NCBI GenBank assembly: GCA_026393675.1
Contig: JAPKZQ010000044.1
Span: 1 to 55,469, forward strand
Length of the DNA stretch: 55,469 bases
Reading direction: 5' to 3'
DNA from: Acidobacteriota bacterium
Lineage (GTDB): Bacteria; Acidobacteriota; Vicinamibacteria; Vicinamibacterales; JAKQTR01
The position numbers and the translations under genes were made by a program. Positions 1-8,054 of this stretch are shown in pieces; within the stretch, counting starts at the first letter, position 1, and every line of letters begins with the position of its first letter. The notes beneath the pieces were generated by a model. It did no database searches and had not been told where the DNA came from. It was given only the letters and a program-made list of their open reading frames with translations.

Positions 1-123
1 CGCCCGTCGTGTCTGGATCTGATCACGTTGCTGCGCAATGAGGTGGTGGAACATCCGGATCTCGTGAAAGAATTCGACCTCGTGATCACTAACCGTGCGC
101 TCACTCACGCCGCTGCGGCGTAA
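1..123 (+). CDS. 3' end of an unrecognised gene (partial)
   Basis: An open frame runs from the first base to a TAA at 121-123 and gives the last 40 residues of a protein whose start lies outside the window. The tail is an amphipathic, acidic stretch (…LRNEVVEHPDLVKEFDLVI…) ending in an alanine-rich end. I do not recognise the family, and nothing here shows a catalytic motif. The frame is supported by good third-position GC bias and by the short hairpin that follows the stop at 142-161, a pattern repeated after two other genes in this window. Confidence 0.45.
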   Translation, partial: RPSCLDLITLLRNEVVEHPDLVKEFDLVITNRALTHAAAA

Positions 124-141
124 AATATGTAGAAACTCCAG

Positions 142-161
142 GGGCGCGATTCATCGCGCCC
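142..161. repeat. Short palindromic hairpin, dispersed family member
   Basis: GGGCGCGATTCATCGCGCCC folds into an 8-bp stem (GGGCGCGA/TCGCGCCC) with a 4-base loop. It lies 18 bases after the stop of the first gene and just before the dehydratase gene. Related sequences follow the stops at 27941 and 40684. It may be a 3'-end or transcript-stabilising element; it has no T-run. Confidence 0.6.
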
Positions 162-179
162 GCGGGCGAAGCGACACCT

Positions 180-1151
180 ATGGAACCACCAACCCTGCAC
201 GACATCTACGACGCGCGACCCCGCGTGTACCGGCACCTGCGGCCGACGCCCTTGCTGTCGCATCCGCTCCTGGCATCGGAGATTGGTACTGCGGTCTTCG
301 TCAAGCACGAGAATCACAATCCGACCGGCGCCTTCAAGATTCGCGGCGGGTTGAACCTGGTGGCGACCCTCGGGGCGAGTGAACGCAGCGCGGGCGTGGT
401 GACGGCGTCGACGGGCAATCACGGCCAGTCGCTGGCGATGGCGTGCGGCCTGCACCAGGTGCCCTGCACGATCTACGTGCCCAGGGCCAACAACCCGGAG
501 AAGAACGCGGCGATGCGGGCGTACGGGGCGACGGTCATCGAACACGGCCACGACTTCGACGAGGCGCGGGGCCGGTGCGAGCAGGATGCAGGCGAGCGCG
601 GGTACCGGTACGTCCACCCGGCCAATGAACCGCTGCTGCTGGCGGGCGTCGGCACCTACGCGCTCGAGATCTTCGAGGAACTGCCACGCGTGGACGTCGT
701 ATTCGTGCCAATCGGCGGCGGAAGCGGCGCATCCGGGCTGGTGACGGTTCGAAGCGCGATCGGCAACTCCACGCGCATCATCGGCGTGCAGGCGGCCCGG
801 GCCGATGCCTTCACGCGATCGTGGCGATCAGGCACGCGCATTGTGGGCGATTACGCCGACACGTTTGCCGAGGGTGTCGCGACGCGCGTGACGTTCGACT
901 TGACCTACGACCTCCTCAAACGCGAACTCGACGATATCGTCACCTTGACCGAGGATGAGCTGGCCGAGGGCGTCCGGCTGGCGCTGCGCGCGACGCACAA
1001 CCTGGCGGAAGGCGCCGGCGCGGCTTCGCTTATGGCCGCCTGGAAGCTGCGCCGCGAACTGACCGGCAAAACGGTCGTGTGCGTGATGAGCGGCGGCAAC
1101 ATGGACACGACGGTCCTCCGGCGCATTCTGGGCGCCTCAGGACAATCGTAA
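180..1151 (+). CDS. Threonine/serine dehydratase-like PLP enzyme
   Basis: A 323-residue fold-type II pyridoxal-phosphate enzyme of the threonine dehydratase/serine racemase group. The PLP lysine is K53 in NPTGAFKIRGG, and the phosphate-binding glycine loop is GGGSG at about 179-183. The length matches the catalytic domain alone: there is no C-terminal ACT regulatory domain, so it resembles catabolic or ectoine-utilisation-type dehydratases (EutB-like) and serine racemases rather than biosynthetic IlvA. Expected chemistry is beta-elimination of threonine, serine or a related hydroxy-amino acid to a 2-oxoacid and ammonia. It stands alone and converges on the pdh operon, so context does not settle the substrate. 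Family assignment is firm, exact substrate is not. Confidence 0.85.
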   Translation: MEPPTLHDIYDARPRVYRHLRPTPLLSHPLLASEIGTAVFVKHENHNPTGAFKIRGGLNLVATLGASERSAGVVTASTGNHGQSLAMACGLHQVPCTIYVPRANNPEKNAAMRAYGATVIEHGHDFDEARGRCEQDAGERGYRYVHPANEPLLLAGVGTYALEIFEELPRVDVVFVPIGGGSGASGLVTVRSAIGNSTRIIGVQAARADAFTRSWRSGTRIVGDYADTFAEGVATRVTFDLTYDLLKRELDDIVTLTEDELAEGVRLALRATHNLAEGAGAASLMAAWKLRRELTGKTVVCVMSGGNMDTTVLRRILGASGQS

Positions 1152-1181
1152 AGGGCAAGGGAAGACGTAAGAGCCCTTTAC
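1148..1181. terminator. Bidirectional stem-loop between convergent genes
   Basis: GTAAAGGGC at 1148-1156 and GCCCTTTAC at 1173-1181 are a perfect 9-bp inverted repeat around a 16-base loop. The arms contain the stop codons of both converging genes (TAA at 1149-1151 on plus, TAA at 1178-1180 on minus). The A/T-rich outer end of each arm supplies a short T-tract for each direction, as expected for a shared intrinsic terminator. Confidence 0.6.
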
Positions 1182-2443
1182 GCCATCAACAGCGGATGCT
1201 CGAGGAAGCGCTTCAGCGTCTGGAGGAAGCGGGCACCGCTGGCGCCATCGGCGACCCGGTGGTCGACCGACAGGGTCGCCTTCATGCGGTAGCCCACCGT
1301 CACCTGGCCGTCGACCGCGATCGGCACCTGGCGAACCGCGCCGACGGCCAGAATAGCCGCCTCCGGCGGGTTGATGATGGCGGAGAACTGCTCGATGCCC
1401 ATCATCCCGAGATTGGAAATAGAGAACGTGGCGCCGCTGTATTCGCTCGGCTGGAGTGTTCGCGCTCGGGCCCGTTCCGCCAGCGTGCGCGCCTCTTCGG
1501 AAATCTCCTCGAGCGGCTTCAGATCCGCATCCCGCAATACGGGCGTGATCAGGCCATCGTCAAGCGCCACGGCCATGCCGATGTGCACCCGCGCGAACTG
1601 CTTGACGTGATCGCCGGCGAACGACGCATTGATGTCGGGGTGCTGCCGCAGGGCCAGGGCGGTGGCCTTGATCACGATGTCGTTGATGGAGATCGATGAC
1701 TTCTGATCACGCAACGCCTTGTAGGCGTCCCAGACGCGATCCATTGCCACGTCGATGGTGAGGTAAAAGTGCGGGATCGGGCCCTTGCTCTGCACGAGCC
1801 GCTTGGCAATGGTCCGCCGGACCGGCGAGAGCTCAATCTCCTGCGACTCCGGCGCGGCGTCGCGTGCGGCCACCATGGCCAACGCACGCGAACGCTGTGG
1901 CGCCACGGCCGATCCGGCCGACGGCGCCTGGGGCGCGTCGGTCGCGAGCGCGGCTTCGATATCGCGCTTGATGATGCGGCCCTGCGGACCGGTTCCGCGC
2001 AGGCTCTTCAGATCGACACCGGATTCCGCGGCCATGCGCAACGCGAGCGGCGAGGCCTTCAGGTGGCGGCCGGCCGCCATCGGTTCGGCGGGCGCAGCCT
2101 GGACCTGGCGAGGCGCCGCGTCGGCGACGGGTGCGGGGCGGGCTGGCGCGCTCTCGACGGGGGCGGCGGCAGCCGGCCCGGGCAGCAGCGCCGAGATGTC
2201 CTCGTCGGCCGTGCCAATCACCGCGATCTGCTGGCCCACCTTGACGAACTGACCCTCGGCCGCAACGATCTTACGCACGATGCCGTTCGTGTACGCTTCC
2301 ATCTCGACGGTGGCCTTGTCGGTCTCCACTTCGGCCAGTGCCTGGCCGGTTTCGACCGGATCGCCTTCCTTCTTGATCCACCGGAGGATACGGCCCTCCT
2401 CCATGGTGTCACTCAACTTCGGCATCACAACGCGGGAAGCCAT
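1178..2443 (-). CDS. pdhC: Pyruvate dehydrogenase E2, dihydrolipoamide acetyltransferase
   Basis: A 421-residue E2 of the 2-oxoacid dehydrogenase complex; it transfers the acetyl group from E1 to CoA. One N-terminal lipoyl domain (about 1-78) has the lipoylated lysine K43 in EVETDKATVE. An Ala/Pro-rich linker follows, then a peripheral subunit-binding domain (…GTGPQGRIIKRDIEAAL) and the C-terminal catalytic domain with the DHRVADG motif. The start at 2443 is chosen because it begins the lipoyl domain and has GAGGAA seven bases upstream; a frame ten codons longer exists but lacks a site. It is the last gene of lipA-pdhA-pdhB-pdhC. No E3 gene lies here, so E3 must be encoded elsewhere. The four upstream subunits point to pyruvate, though a branched or acetoin substrate cannot be excluded. 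Confidence 0.93.
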   Translation of the reverse strand: MASRVVMPKLSDTMEEGRILRWIKKEGDPVETGQALAEVETDKATVEMEAYTNGIVRKIVAAEGQFVKVGQQIAVIGTADEDISALLPGPAAAAPVESAPARPAPVADAAPRQVQAAPAEPMAAGRHLKASPLALRMAAESGVDLKSLRGTGPQGRIIKRDIEAALATDAPQAPSAGSAVAPQRSRALAMVAARDAAPESQEIELSPVRRTIAKRLVQSKGPIPHFYLTIDVAMDRVWDAYKALRDQKSSISINDIVIKATALALRQHPDINASFAGDHVKQFARVHIGMAVALDDGLITPVLRDADLKPLEEISEEARTLAERARARTLQPSEYSGATFSISNLGMMGIEQFSAIINPPEAAILAVGAVRQVPIAVDGQVTVGYRMKATLSVDHRVADGASGARFLQTLKRFLEHPLLMA

Positions 2444-2461
2444 GGGATATTCCTCGTCAGA

Positions 2462-2489
2462 AGCAAGGAGCAAGGAGCAAGGAGCAAGA
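2462..2489. repeat. Heptanucleotide tandem repeat (AGCAAGG)4
   Basis: Four contiguous 7-bp units AGCAAGG (the last reads AGCAAGA) lie in the 101-base gap between pdhB and pdhC, directly upstream of the pdhC ribosome-binding site on the minus strand. Confidence 0.8.
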
Positions 2490-2512
2490 AAGGGTCAAGA
2501 ACACACCGCCTC

Positions 2513-2540
2513 GAACCCCGAACCCCGAATCCCGAACCCC
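2513..2540. repeat. Heptanucleotide tandem repeat (GAACCCC/GAATCCC)4
   Basis: Four 7-bp units, GAACCCC, GAACCCC, GAATCCC, GAACCCC, end five bases before the pdhB stop on the minus strand. The same repeat family recurs at 40726-40774, where it runs into a coding region. Confidence 0.8.
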
Positions 2541-2544
2541 GACA

Positions 2545-3525
2545 CTAATCCAGGTACAGCACCTCTCGCACAGCCGCCACCACGCGTGTGGGTGACGGCA
2601 TGGCCATGTGCTCGAGATTCTTGGCGTAGGGCATCGGCACGTCGGCGCCGGTGACGCGCGTGACCGGCGCATCCAAATCGCTGAACGCGGCCTGCTGAAT
2701 CTGGTAGGCGATCTGCGCCCCGAGCCCGACGTACGGCCAGCCTTCCTCGACAATCACGCACCGATTGGTCTTTCGCACAGACGCCAGGATCGGCGCGTCG
2801 TCAAACGGCCGCAGCGATCGCGGATCGACGATCTCGCACGAAATGCCCTCGGCGGCCAGCGTCTCGGCCGCCTTCATCGCCACGCTGACCATCTTCGACC
2901 AGGCGACCAGCGTGACGTCGGTGCCTTCGCGCTTGATGTCCGCCACCCCAATCGGGATCGTGTAGTCCTCGGCCGGCACCTCACCCTTCGATCCGTAGAG
3001 CGTCTCGCCCTCGAAGAAGATCACCGGGTCGTCGTCTCGGATGGCGCTCTTCAGCAGGCCCTTCGCGTCGTACGGTGTCGACGGTGCCACCACCTTCAGT
3101 CCGGGGACGTGCGCGTACCACGACTCAATCGACTGCGAGTGCTGCGCGGCGAGCTGGTGGGCCGCCCCTCCCGGGCCGCGCACCACGATGGGGATCTTGA
3201 ACTGGCCTCCCGACATGTAGCGCATCTTGGCGGCGCCGTTGATGATCTGGTCCATGGCCAGCAGCGAGAAATTCCACGTCATCATCTCGATGACCGGCCT
3301 CAGGCCGACCATCGCCGCGCCAATGCCGACGCCGGTGAAGCCTTCCTCCGTGATGGGCGTGTCGATGATGCGGCGCTCACCGAATTCCTGCAGCAGGCCT
3401 TTGCTGACCTTGTAAGCGCCCTGATAGACGCCCACTTCTTCCCCCATCAGGAAGACGTTCGGGTCGCGCCGGAGTTCTTCACGCAGGGCCTGATTCAATG
3501 CGTCGCGATAACTGATGAGCGGCAT
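2545..3525 (-). CDS. pdhB: Pyruvate dehydrogenase E1 beta subunit
   Basis: A 326-residue transketolase-like E1 beta subunit. With PdhA it decarboxylates pyruvate on thiamine diphosphate and reductively acetylates the lipoyl arm of E2. It shows the family hallmarks: the GEEVGVYQGAYKVSKGL N-terminus with the conserved Glu that activates ThDP, the PITEEGFTGVGIGAAM segment, and the C-terminal transketolase domain with DPRSLRPFD and VEEGWPYVGLGAQI. Length is standard. The start is five bases after the pdhA stop, so translation is probably coupled. The substrate could be another 2-oxoacid, but pairing with a lipoyl E2 and lipA fits pyruvate best. Confidence 0.93.
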   Translation of the reverse strand: MPLISYRDALNQALREELRRDPNVFLMGEEVGVYQGAYKVSKGLLQEFGERRIIDTPITEEGFTGVGIGAAMVGLRPVIEMMTWNFSLLAMDQIINGAAKMRYMSGGQFKIPIVVRGPGGAAHQLAAQHSQSIESWYAHVPGLKVVAPSTPYDAKGLLKSAIRDDDPVIFFEGETLYGSKGEVPAEDYTIPIGVADIKREGTDVTLVAWSKMVSVAMKAAETLAAEGISCEIVDPRSLRPFDDAPILASVRKTNRCVIVEEGWPYVGLGAQIAYQIQQAAFSDLDAPVTRVTGADVPMPYAKNLEHMAMPSPTRVVAAVREVLYLD

Positions 3526-3530
3526 GGCTA

Positions 3531-4571
3531 TTATTGTTCACTCCGTCGGAAGGGGCCGTACGGTTCCGTGTACACGTCGGCGTAGAGATCATCGGCCGAT
3601 GGTTCCGGGCTGGCCTCCGCGAACTGAATCGCCCGCTCGACGACCTCGCGCGCTTCCCGGTCGAACTGTTCGAGGTCTTTCTGGTCAACCAGGCCGGCCG
3701 CCAGCAGGTGGCCGAAGTACGCCTTGATCGGATCCTGCTGCTTCTGCTCCTCGACTTCTTCCTTCGTGCGGTAATGACCGTGTACCGGATCCGACATCGA
3801 GTGGCCCATGAACCGGTAGCATCGGGCCTCGATGAGCGTGGGTGCATGCTCGCGCCGGCCGCGTTCGACGGCCCGGCTGATGCAGTCGCGAACGGCCAGC
3901 ACGTCCATACCGTCCACCGTCTCGCTGGCCATGTCGTAGGCGCATGCCCGCGCGGCCACGTCATAGATGGCCGAGGCGCGCTCGATCGAGGTGCCCATGC
4001 CGTACCGGTTGTTCTCGACGACGTAGATGCAGGGCAGCTTCCAGAGGGCCGCCATATTCAGCGATTCATGAAAGGCGCCGATGTTGACTGCGGCCTCGCC
4101 GAAAAAGCACAGCGTCACCTGGTCCTTCTGCTGGTACTTGCTGGCGAAGGCGACGCCGGTAGCGAGGGGAATGTGCCCGCCGACGATCGCGTGGCCGCCA
4201 AACATGCCCACCTTGCGGTCGAACAGGTGCATCGAGCCGCCCTTGCCCTTCGAGACGCCATCCCGGCGGCCGAACAGTTCCGCCATCACGCGGCCGGGAT
4301 CGCAGCCTTTGACGATGGCGTGCACGTGATCCCGGTACGACGTGAAGATCACATCGTCTGGCCGGAGCGTCGAGAGCGCGCCAATCGCGACGGCCTCCTG
4401 GCCGATGTACAGGTGGCAGAAGCCGCCAATCTTCTGAAGCGCGTACATCTCGGCGCACTTCTCTTCGAAGCGCCGTCCCAGCAGCATCTTGTGGAGCATG
4501 TCGAGCAGCGTGGCCTTCGGGGTGTCGGCCAGCTGTCGGCTGATATGGTCCGGTGTCGTCGCTGTTGCCAT
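3531..4571 (-). CDS. pdhA: Pyruvate dehydrogenase E1 alpha subunit
   Basis: A 346-residue ThDP-binding E1 alpha subunit. The region LLGRRFEEKCAEMY near the N-terminus, GGSMHLFD in the middle and the serine-containing phosphorylation-loop-like segment YRFMGHSMSDPVHGHYR are typical. The ThDP/Mg motif reads FFGEAAVNIGAFHESLN…VENNRYGM, that is GEA where most homologues have GDG; the nucleotide sequence supports this reading. The start at 4571 (MATATTPDH) is preferred over a frame 42 codons longer, whose extra N-terminus is low-complexity and unlike the family. It follows lipA by 67 bases and precedes pdhB by five. Confidence 0.92.
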   Translation of the reverse strand: MATATTPDHISRQLADTPKATLLDMLHKMLLGRRFEEKCAEMYALQKIGGFCHLYIGQEAVAIGALSTLRPDDVIFTSYRDHVHAIVKGCDPGRVMAELFGRRDGVSKGKGGSMHLFDRKVGMFGGHAIVGGHIPLATGVAFASKYQQKDQVTLCFFGEAAVNIGAFHESLNMAALWKLPCIYVVENNRYGMGTSIERASAIYDVAARACAYDMASETVDGMDVLAVRDCISRAVERGRREHAPTLIEARCYRFMGHSMSDPVHGHYRTKEEVEEQKQQDPIKAYFGHLLAAGLVDQKDLEQFDREAREVVERAIQFAEASPEPSADDLYADVYTEPYGPFRRSEQ

Positions 4572-4638
4572 GTCCGCTGTCTGTCTCCCTGTTGCCGCCG
4601 GCGTGCGAATCGACGGCGAGCTCGTGCGGGGTCTCCCG

Positions 4639-5553
4639 TCAGTCGCCGGCCGCTCGGCCTTCCGCCTGATCGAACGCGTCGGCTTGCTCGTGGGCATGAT
4701 AGGAGCTCCTCACCAGAGGACCACACTCGACGTGTCCAAAGCCCATGTTGATCGCCGCCACGTTGAGCATCTCGAACTCGTCCGGGTGGTAGTACCGAGC
4801 CACCGGCAGGTGTGCCGAAGACGGGCTGAGGTACTGACCGATCGTGATGATACCGACGCCCACCTCGCGCAGGTCGGCCAGCGTCGCGATGACCTCCGGC
4901 CACTCCTCACCGAGCCCGACCATCACACCAGACTTCGTGGGGATGTCCGGCGCATACGTGCGGGTGCGGTCCAGCAGTTCGAGGGTGCGCGGGTAGCGAC
5001 CGCCGGGCCGCGCCAGGCGGTAGAGGCGTGGCACGGTCTCGGTGTTGTGGTTCAGCACGTCCGGCCGCGCGTCGAGCACCGTGCGCAGCGCCTGCTCGTC
5101 GCCCTTGAAGTCGGGAATCAGGACTTCGATCCGGCACGACGGCCGTTCGGCCCGAATCCCGCGGATCGTGTCCGCGAAGATGCCCGAGCCGCCGTCCGGC
5201 AGGTCGTCGCGGTCAACCGACGTGATGACCACGTAGTTGAGCGCCATGTTGCCCACGGCCTCGGCCACGCGTGCCGGCTCTTCGCGATCCAGGCCAGGGG
5301 GTTTGCCGTGCCGAACCGCGCAGTAGGGACACGCTCGCGTGCAGACATCGCCGAGGATCATGAACGTCGCCGTGCCGTGGTGCCAGCACTCGCCGATGTT
5401 CGGGCAGTGCGCCTCTTCGCAAACCGTGTGGAGTCCCTGCGTGCGCATCAACCCCTTCAGCCGCACGTAGTTGGCGGAGCCTGGTGCGCGCACCTTCAGC
5501 CACTCGGGTTTCCTGACGGGTGAGACGAGGGGAAGCGGAACGGCGATGCTCAT
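4639..5553 (-). CDS. lipA: Lipoyl synthase
   Basis: A 304-residue radical SAM enzyme that inserts two sulfurs into the octanoyl group on E2 to form lipoate. The radical SAM cluster cysteines are C71, C75 and C78 (CTRACPYC). The auxiliary sulfur-donor cluster uses C45, C50 and C56 (CEEAHCPNIGEC) plus the serine of the C-terminal RSSYHA motif, all present. The start at 5553 (MSIAVPLP) is preferred; an upstream in-frame extension of 30 residues is charged and unlike LipA. First gene of the lipA-pdhABC unit, so modification and target enzyme are co-expressed. No lipB lies nearby. Confidence 0.96.
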   Translation of the reverse strand: MSIAVPLPLVSPVRKPEWLKVRAPGSANYVRLKGLMRTQGLHTVCEEAHCPNIGECWHHGTATFMILGDVCTRACPYCAVRHGKPPGLDREEPARVAEAVGNMALNYVVITSVDRDDLPDGGSGIFADTIRGIRAERPSCRIEVLIPDFKGDEQALRTVLDARPDVLNHNTETVPRLYRLARPGGRYPRTLELLDRTRTYAPDIPTKSGVMVGLGEEWPEVIATLADLREVGVGIITIGQYLSPSSAHLPVARYYHPDEFEMLNVAAINMGFGHVECGPLVRSSYHAHEQADAFDQAEGRAAGD

Positions 5554-5669
5554 CAAATCGTCACGGGCGACACGCCGCCCACGCCGTAGCGCGCCCAAGA
5601 TCAGTTCGGGATGCTCCGAACCGCGGGGGGCGGGGTCTGGCAAGGCTCGCAGTGGGTCGCCAAATTCCG

Positions 5670-5675
5670 ATCATA
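5670..5675 (-). promoter_or_regulatory. Possible -10 box for the lipA-pdh operon
   Basis: On the minus strand the sequence reads TATGAT about 117 bases upstream of lipA, the best -10 match in the divergent gap. No good -35 box is visible at 16-18 bases, so this is weak. On the plus strand TATACT at 5715-5720 is an equally weak candidate for the gene at 5786. Confidence 0.25.
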
Positions 5676-5785
5676 GCACTCTTCTGATGGCGAAATCGTC
5701 TGCGGCGCCGCTGCTATACTCTCCGGTGATCCCGGCGGCGTCGGGGGTATTGGTGGCGCCGGGCACTCTGCTGCGAGGTGATGCC

Positions 5786-6493
5786 ATGCTGCTGTCAGGG
5801 CTGTCGGTGACGTGGTTGGGACATGGGACGTTTCTGCTGGTGTCGCCCGAGGGACGCCGCATCCTGATTGACCCCTGGCTGGACGGCAACCCCTCCTGTC
5901 CGCCGGCCTTCAGGACGATCGACAAGGTCGATCTGATCCTGGTGACGCACGGGCACTTCGATCACGTGCATGATGCTGCCACCGTCGCGAAGGCGACCGG
6001 GGCGACCGTGGTCGGGATCTTCGAATTGTGCGACTGGCTCGCGAGCAAGGGCGTGACGACGGCGTCGGGGATGAACAAGGGCGGCACCCAGGAGCAGTGC
6101 GGTGTCAGGATCACGATGGTCGACGCCCGCCACAGTTCCAGCTGCGTGGACGACGGCGTCGTGACGTACCTTGGCGAGGCGGCCGGGTACGTGCTGCGGT
6201 TTAGCAACGGCCTCACGGTGTATTTCGCGGGCGACACGGCCGTGTTCGGCGACATGCGCCTCATCAGGGAACTCTACAGCCCGTCGATCGCGTTCCTGCC
6301 GATTGGCGATTTCTTTACCATGGATCCATCGGCGGCCGCCAAGGCCGTCGAACTGCTGGGCGTACGCAAGGTCATCCCCATGCACTACGGGACGTTCCCC
6401 ATCCTCACCGGCCGGCCGGAGCAGCTGCGCGAACTGGTGGCGCCGCTGGGCGTCGAGGTGGTGGAAATGCAGCCGGGGCAGACGCTGGCTTGA
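5786..6493 (+). CDS. UPF0173-type metal-dependent hydrolase
   Basis: A 235-residue metallo-beta-lactamase-fold protein. The metal-binding motif THGHFDHVHDA lies at about 52-62, and further ligands are expected in DARHSS, the FAGDTAVF strand and the MHYGTFP segment near the C-terminus. Length and motif order match the UPF0173/YtkL family of cytosolic hydrolases, whose physiological substrate is unknown. The start is set by GAGGTG 6 bases upstream (5774-5779); the frame is open further upstream but that part overlaps the lipA 5' end on the other strand. Stands alone, divergent from lipA. Confidence 0.85.
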   Translation: MLLSGLSVTWLGHGTFLLVSPEGRRILIDPWLDGNPSCPPAFRTIDKVDLILVTHGHFDHVHDAATVAKATGATVVGIFELCDWLASKGVTTASGMNKGGTQEQCGVRITMVDARHSSSCVDDGVVTYLGEAAGYVLRFSNGLTVYFAGDTAVFGDMRLIRELYSPSIAFLPIGDFFTMDPSAAAKAVELLGVRKVIPMHYGTFPILTGRPEQLRELVAPLGVEVVEMQPGQTLA

Positions 6494-6609
6494 CGGCCTA
6501 TTGGATGGCGGGATAGTTTGATAGTTATAGGCGCGCCGATCTGAGCGTCGACGGCGGATCGCGGACCCTGGGCACCCGGGTGCGTGGGGCCAACGGAGGA
6601 ATGACGAGA

Positions 6610-6870
6610 ATGGCGTACATCATTTGCGAACCGTGTGTGGGGACCAAGGACACTGCCTGCGTCGATGTGTGTCCGGTCGACTGCATCCACCCGCGGAAAG
6701 ACGAACCTGAATTCCAGACGGCCGAACTGCTCTATATCCATCCGGATGAGTGCATCGACTGCGGCGCGTGCGTGCCAGCGTGCCCGGTCGAGGCGATCTT
6801 TGCGCTGGACGAAACGCCTGAGAAGTGGAAGCATTTCATCGCGAAGAACGCGGAGTACTATCAGAAGTAG
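6610..6870 (+). CDS. 7Fe-type ferredoxin
   Basis: An 86-residue ferredoxin with the N-terminus MAYIICEPC and cysteine spacing [11 protein letters not shown] followed by [16 protein letters not shown], the arrangement of ferredoxins that carry one [3Fe-4S] and one [4Fe-4S] cluster. It is a soluble one-electron carrier. The start at 6610 sits nine bases after GGAGGA (6595-6600); the ATG at 6601 directly abuts that site and is less likely. It lies 97 bases upstream of nuoB and may share its transcript, so it could carry electrons to or from the NuoB/NuoI module or the indolepyruvate oxidoreductase, but nothing in the sequence proves a partner. Confidence 0.9.
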   Translation: MAYIICEPCVGTKDTACVDVCPVDCIHPRKDEPEFQTAELLYIHPDECIDCGACVPACPVEAIFALDETPEKWKHFIAKNAEYYQK

Positions 6871-6967
6871 CCGCGTCTTCGGCCAGGGCGTGACGGGCCC
6901 AGGCGCCCAAGGCGCCTGGGGGCCGGCCGCCGCCGACAAGACGGTCCCCGGGAGCGAGGATGTCGAC

Positions 6968-7504
6968 ATGGGTCTGATTGATCATCGGTTCGCGGACAAC
7001 ATCATCACCACGAACCTGGACAGCGTCATCGCCTGGGCGCGCAAGAACTCGCTGTGGCCGATGGGATTCGGCCTGGCGTGCTGCGCCATCGAGATGATCG
7101 CGGCGGGTGGGTCGCGCTTCGATATCGCGAGGTTCGGGTCGGAAGTCTTCCGGGCGTCTCCCCGTCAGGCTGACCTGATGATCGTGGCCGGCACCGTGAC
7201 CAAGAAGATGGCGCCCGTACTGCGGCGGTTGTACGACCAGATGGCCGAGCCGAAGTGGGTGATTTCGATGGGCAGTTGCTCGAACGCGGGCGGCCCGTTC
7301 CCGACCTACAGCGTCCTGCAGGGCGTCGACAAAGTGGTCCCCGTTGACGTCTACGTGTCCGGTTGTCCTCCGCGACCAGAAGCGCTCTTTTACGGCATCA
7401 TGAGGTTGCAGGACAAGATCCGCAAGGAGAACACCACCTTCCGCAAGGAACGGGCGATTCACCTGGGCGGAACCGAGCCCATTCTCGTCGAGGACCGCGG
7501 CTGA
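6968..7504 (+). CDS. nuoB: NADH-quinone oxidoreductase subunit B
   Basis: A 178-residue complex I 20-kDa subunit that holds cluster N2, the last iron-sulfur centre before quinone. The tandem ligands C38-C39 (GLACCAIEM) and the later GSCSNAGG and GCPPRPEA cysteines are all present. The ATG at 6968 follows GAGGAT with short spacing. The stop overlaps the next start by one base (TGATG), indicating coupled translation with nuoI. The usual neighbours nuoA, nuoC and nuoD are absent, so this is a detached piece of the complex or part of a separate NuoB/NuoI-containing redox module. Confidence 0.92.
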   Translation: MGLIDHRFADNIITTNLDSVIAWARKNSLWPMGFGLACCAIEMIAAGGSRFDIARFGSEVFRASPRQADLMIVAGTVTKKMAPVLRRLYDQMAEPKWVISMGSCSNAGGPFPTYSVLQGVDKVVPVDVYVSGCPPRPEALFYGIMRLQDKIRKENTTFRKERAIHLGGTEPILVEDRG

Positions 7505-7968
7505 TGTTCAAGGACTTCCTGCGCTCGATCTTCCTGGTCGATCTGGCCAAGGGGTTGTGGCTGACGCTCAAATACACGCCCCAGCCGGCGTTCACCTTCC
7601 AGTACCCGTCCGAGCGGCGGCAGGTGGCCCCGCGATTCAGGGGCGTGCTGCGTCTTCAGGTCGAGCCCGGCACGGGCGCGCAGACCTGTATCGTCTGCGA
7701 CCAGTGTGCCAAGGCCTGTCCCGACGATCTGATCTCGCTTGGCGGCCACCGTGAGGCCGGGCTGAAGATCAAGGTGCTCGACTACTTCGATTTCAATCTC
7801 TCGCGGTGCAGCTTCTGCGGCCTCTGTTCGGAGGTGTGCCCGACCAAGCCGGTCAAGGCCCTGATCATGAGCGAGGACTACGAGCTGGGCAGCTATAGCC
7901 GCGAGGCGCAGATCATGCGGGTCGACGACATGTACGACGGCGTCGCCATCGAACCCTACACGCACTGA
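7504..7968 (+). CDS. nuoI: NADH-quinone oxidoreductase subunit I
   Basis: A 154-residue complex I TYKY-type subunit. The amphipathic N-terminus (GLWLTLKYTPQPAFTFQYP) is followed by two [4Fe-4S] motifs, CIVCDQCAKACP and CSFCGLCSEVCP, which carry clusters N6a and N6b between the peripheral arm and N2. The start overlaps the nuoB stop. Length and spacing are normal. An 8-T run follows at 7975-7982 but no hairpin precedes it. Confidence 0.92.
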   Translation: MFKDFLRSIFLVDLAKGLWLTLKYTPQPAFTFQYPSERRQVAPRFRGVLRLQVEPGTGAQTCIVCDQCAKACPDDLISLGGHREAGLKIKVLDYFDFNLSRCSFCGLCSEVCPTKPVKALIMSEDYELGSYSREAQIMRVDDMYDGVAIEPYTH

Positions 7969-8054
7969 TATCCGTTTTTTTTCGCGTTACCCGGGATCTC
8001 GGTTCCATCGTCGGGCGTCCAAGAGAACACGCTTCATTTCTTGGCGGGGGATGC

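Noticed and set aside
7975-7982. Run of eight T after nuoI as an intrinsic terminator
   Set aside because: No GC-rich hairpin directly precedes the T-run.
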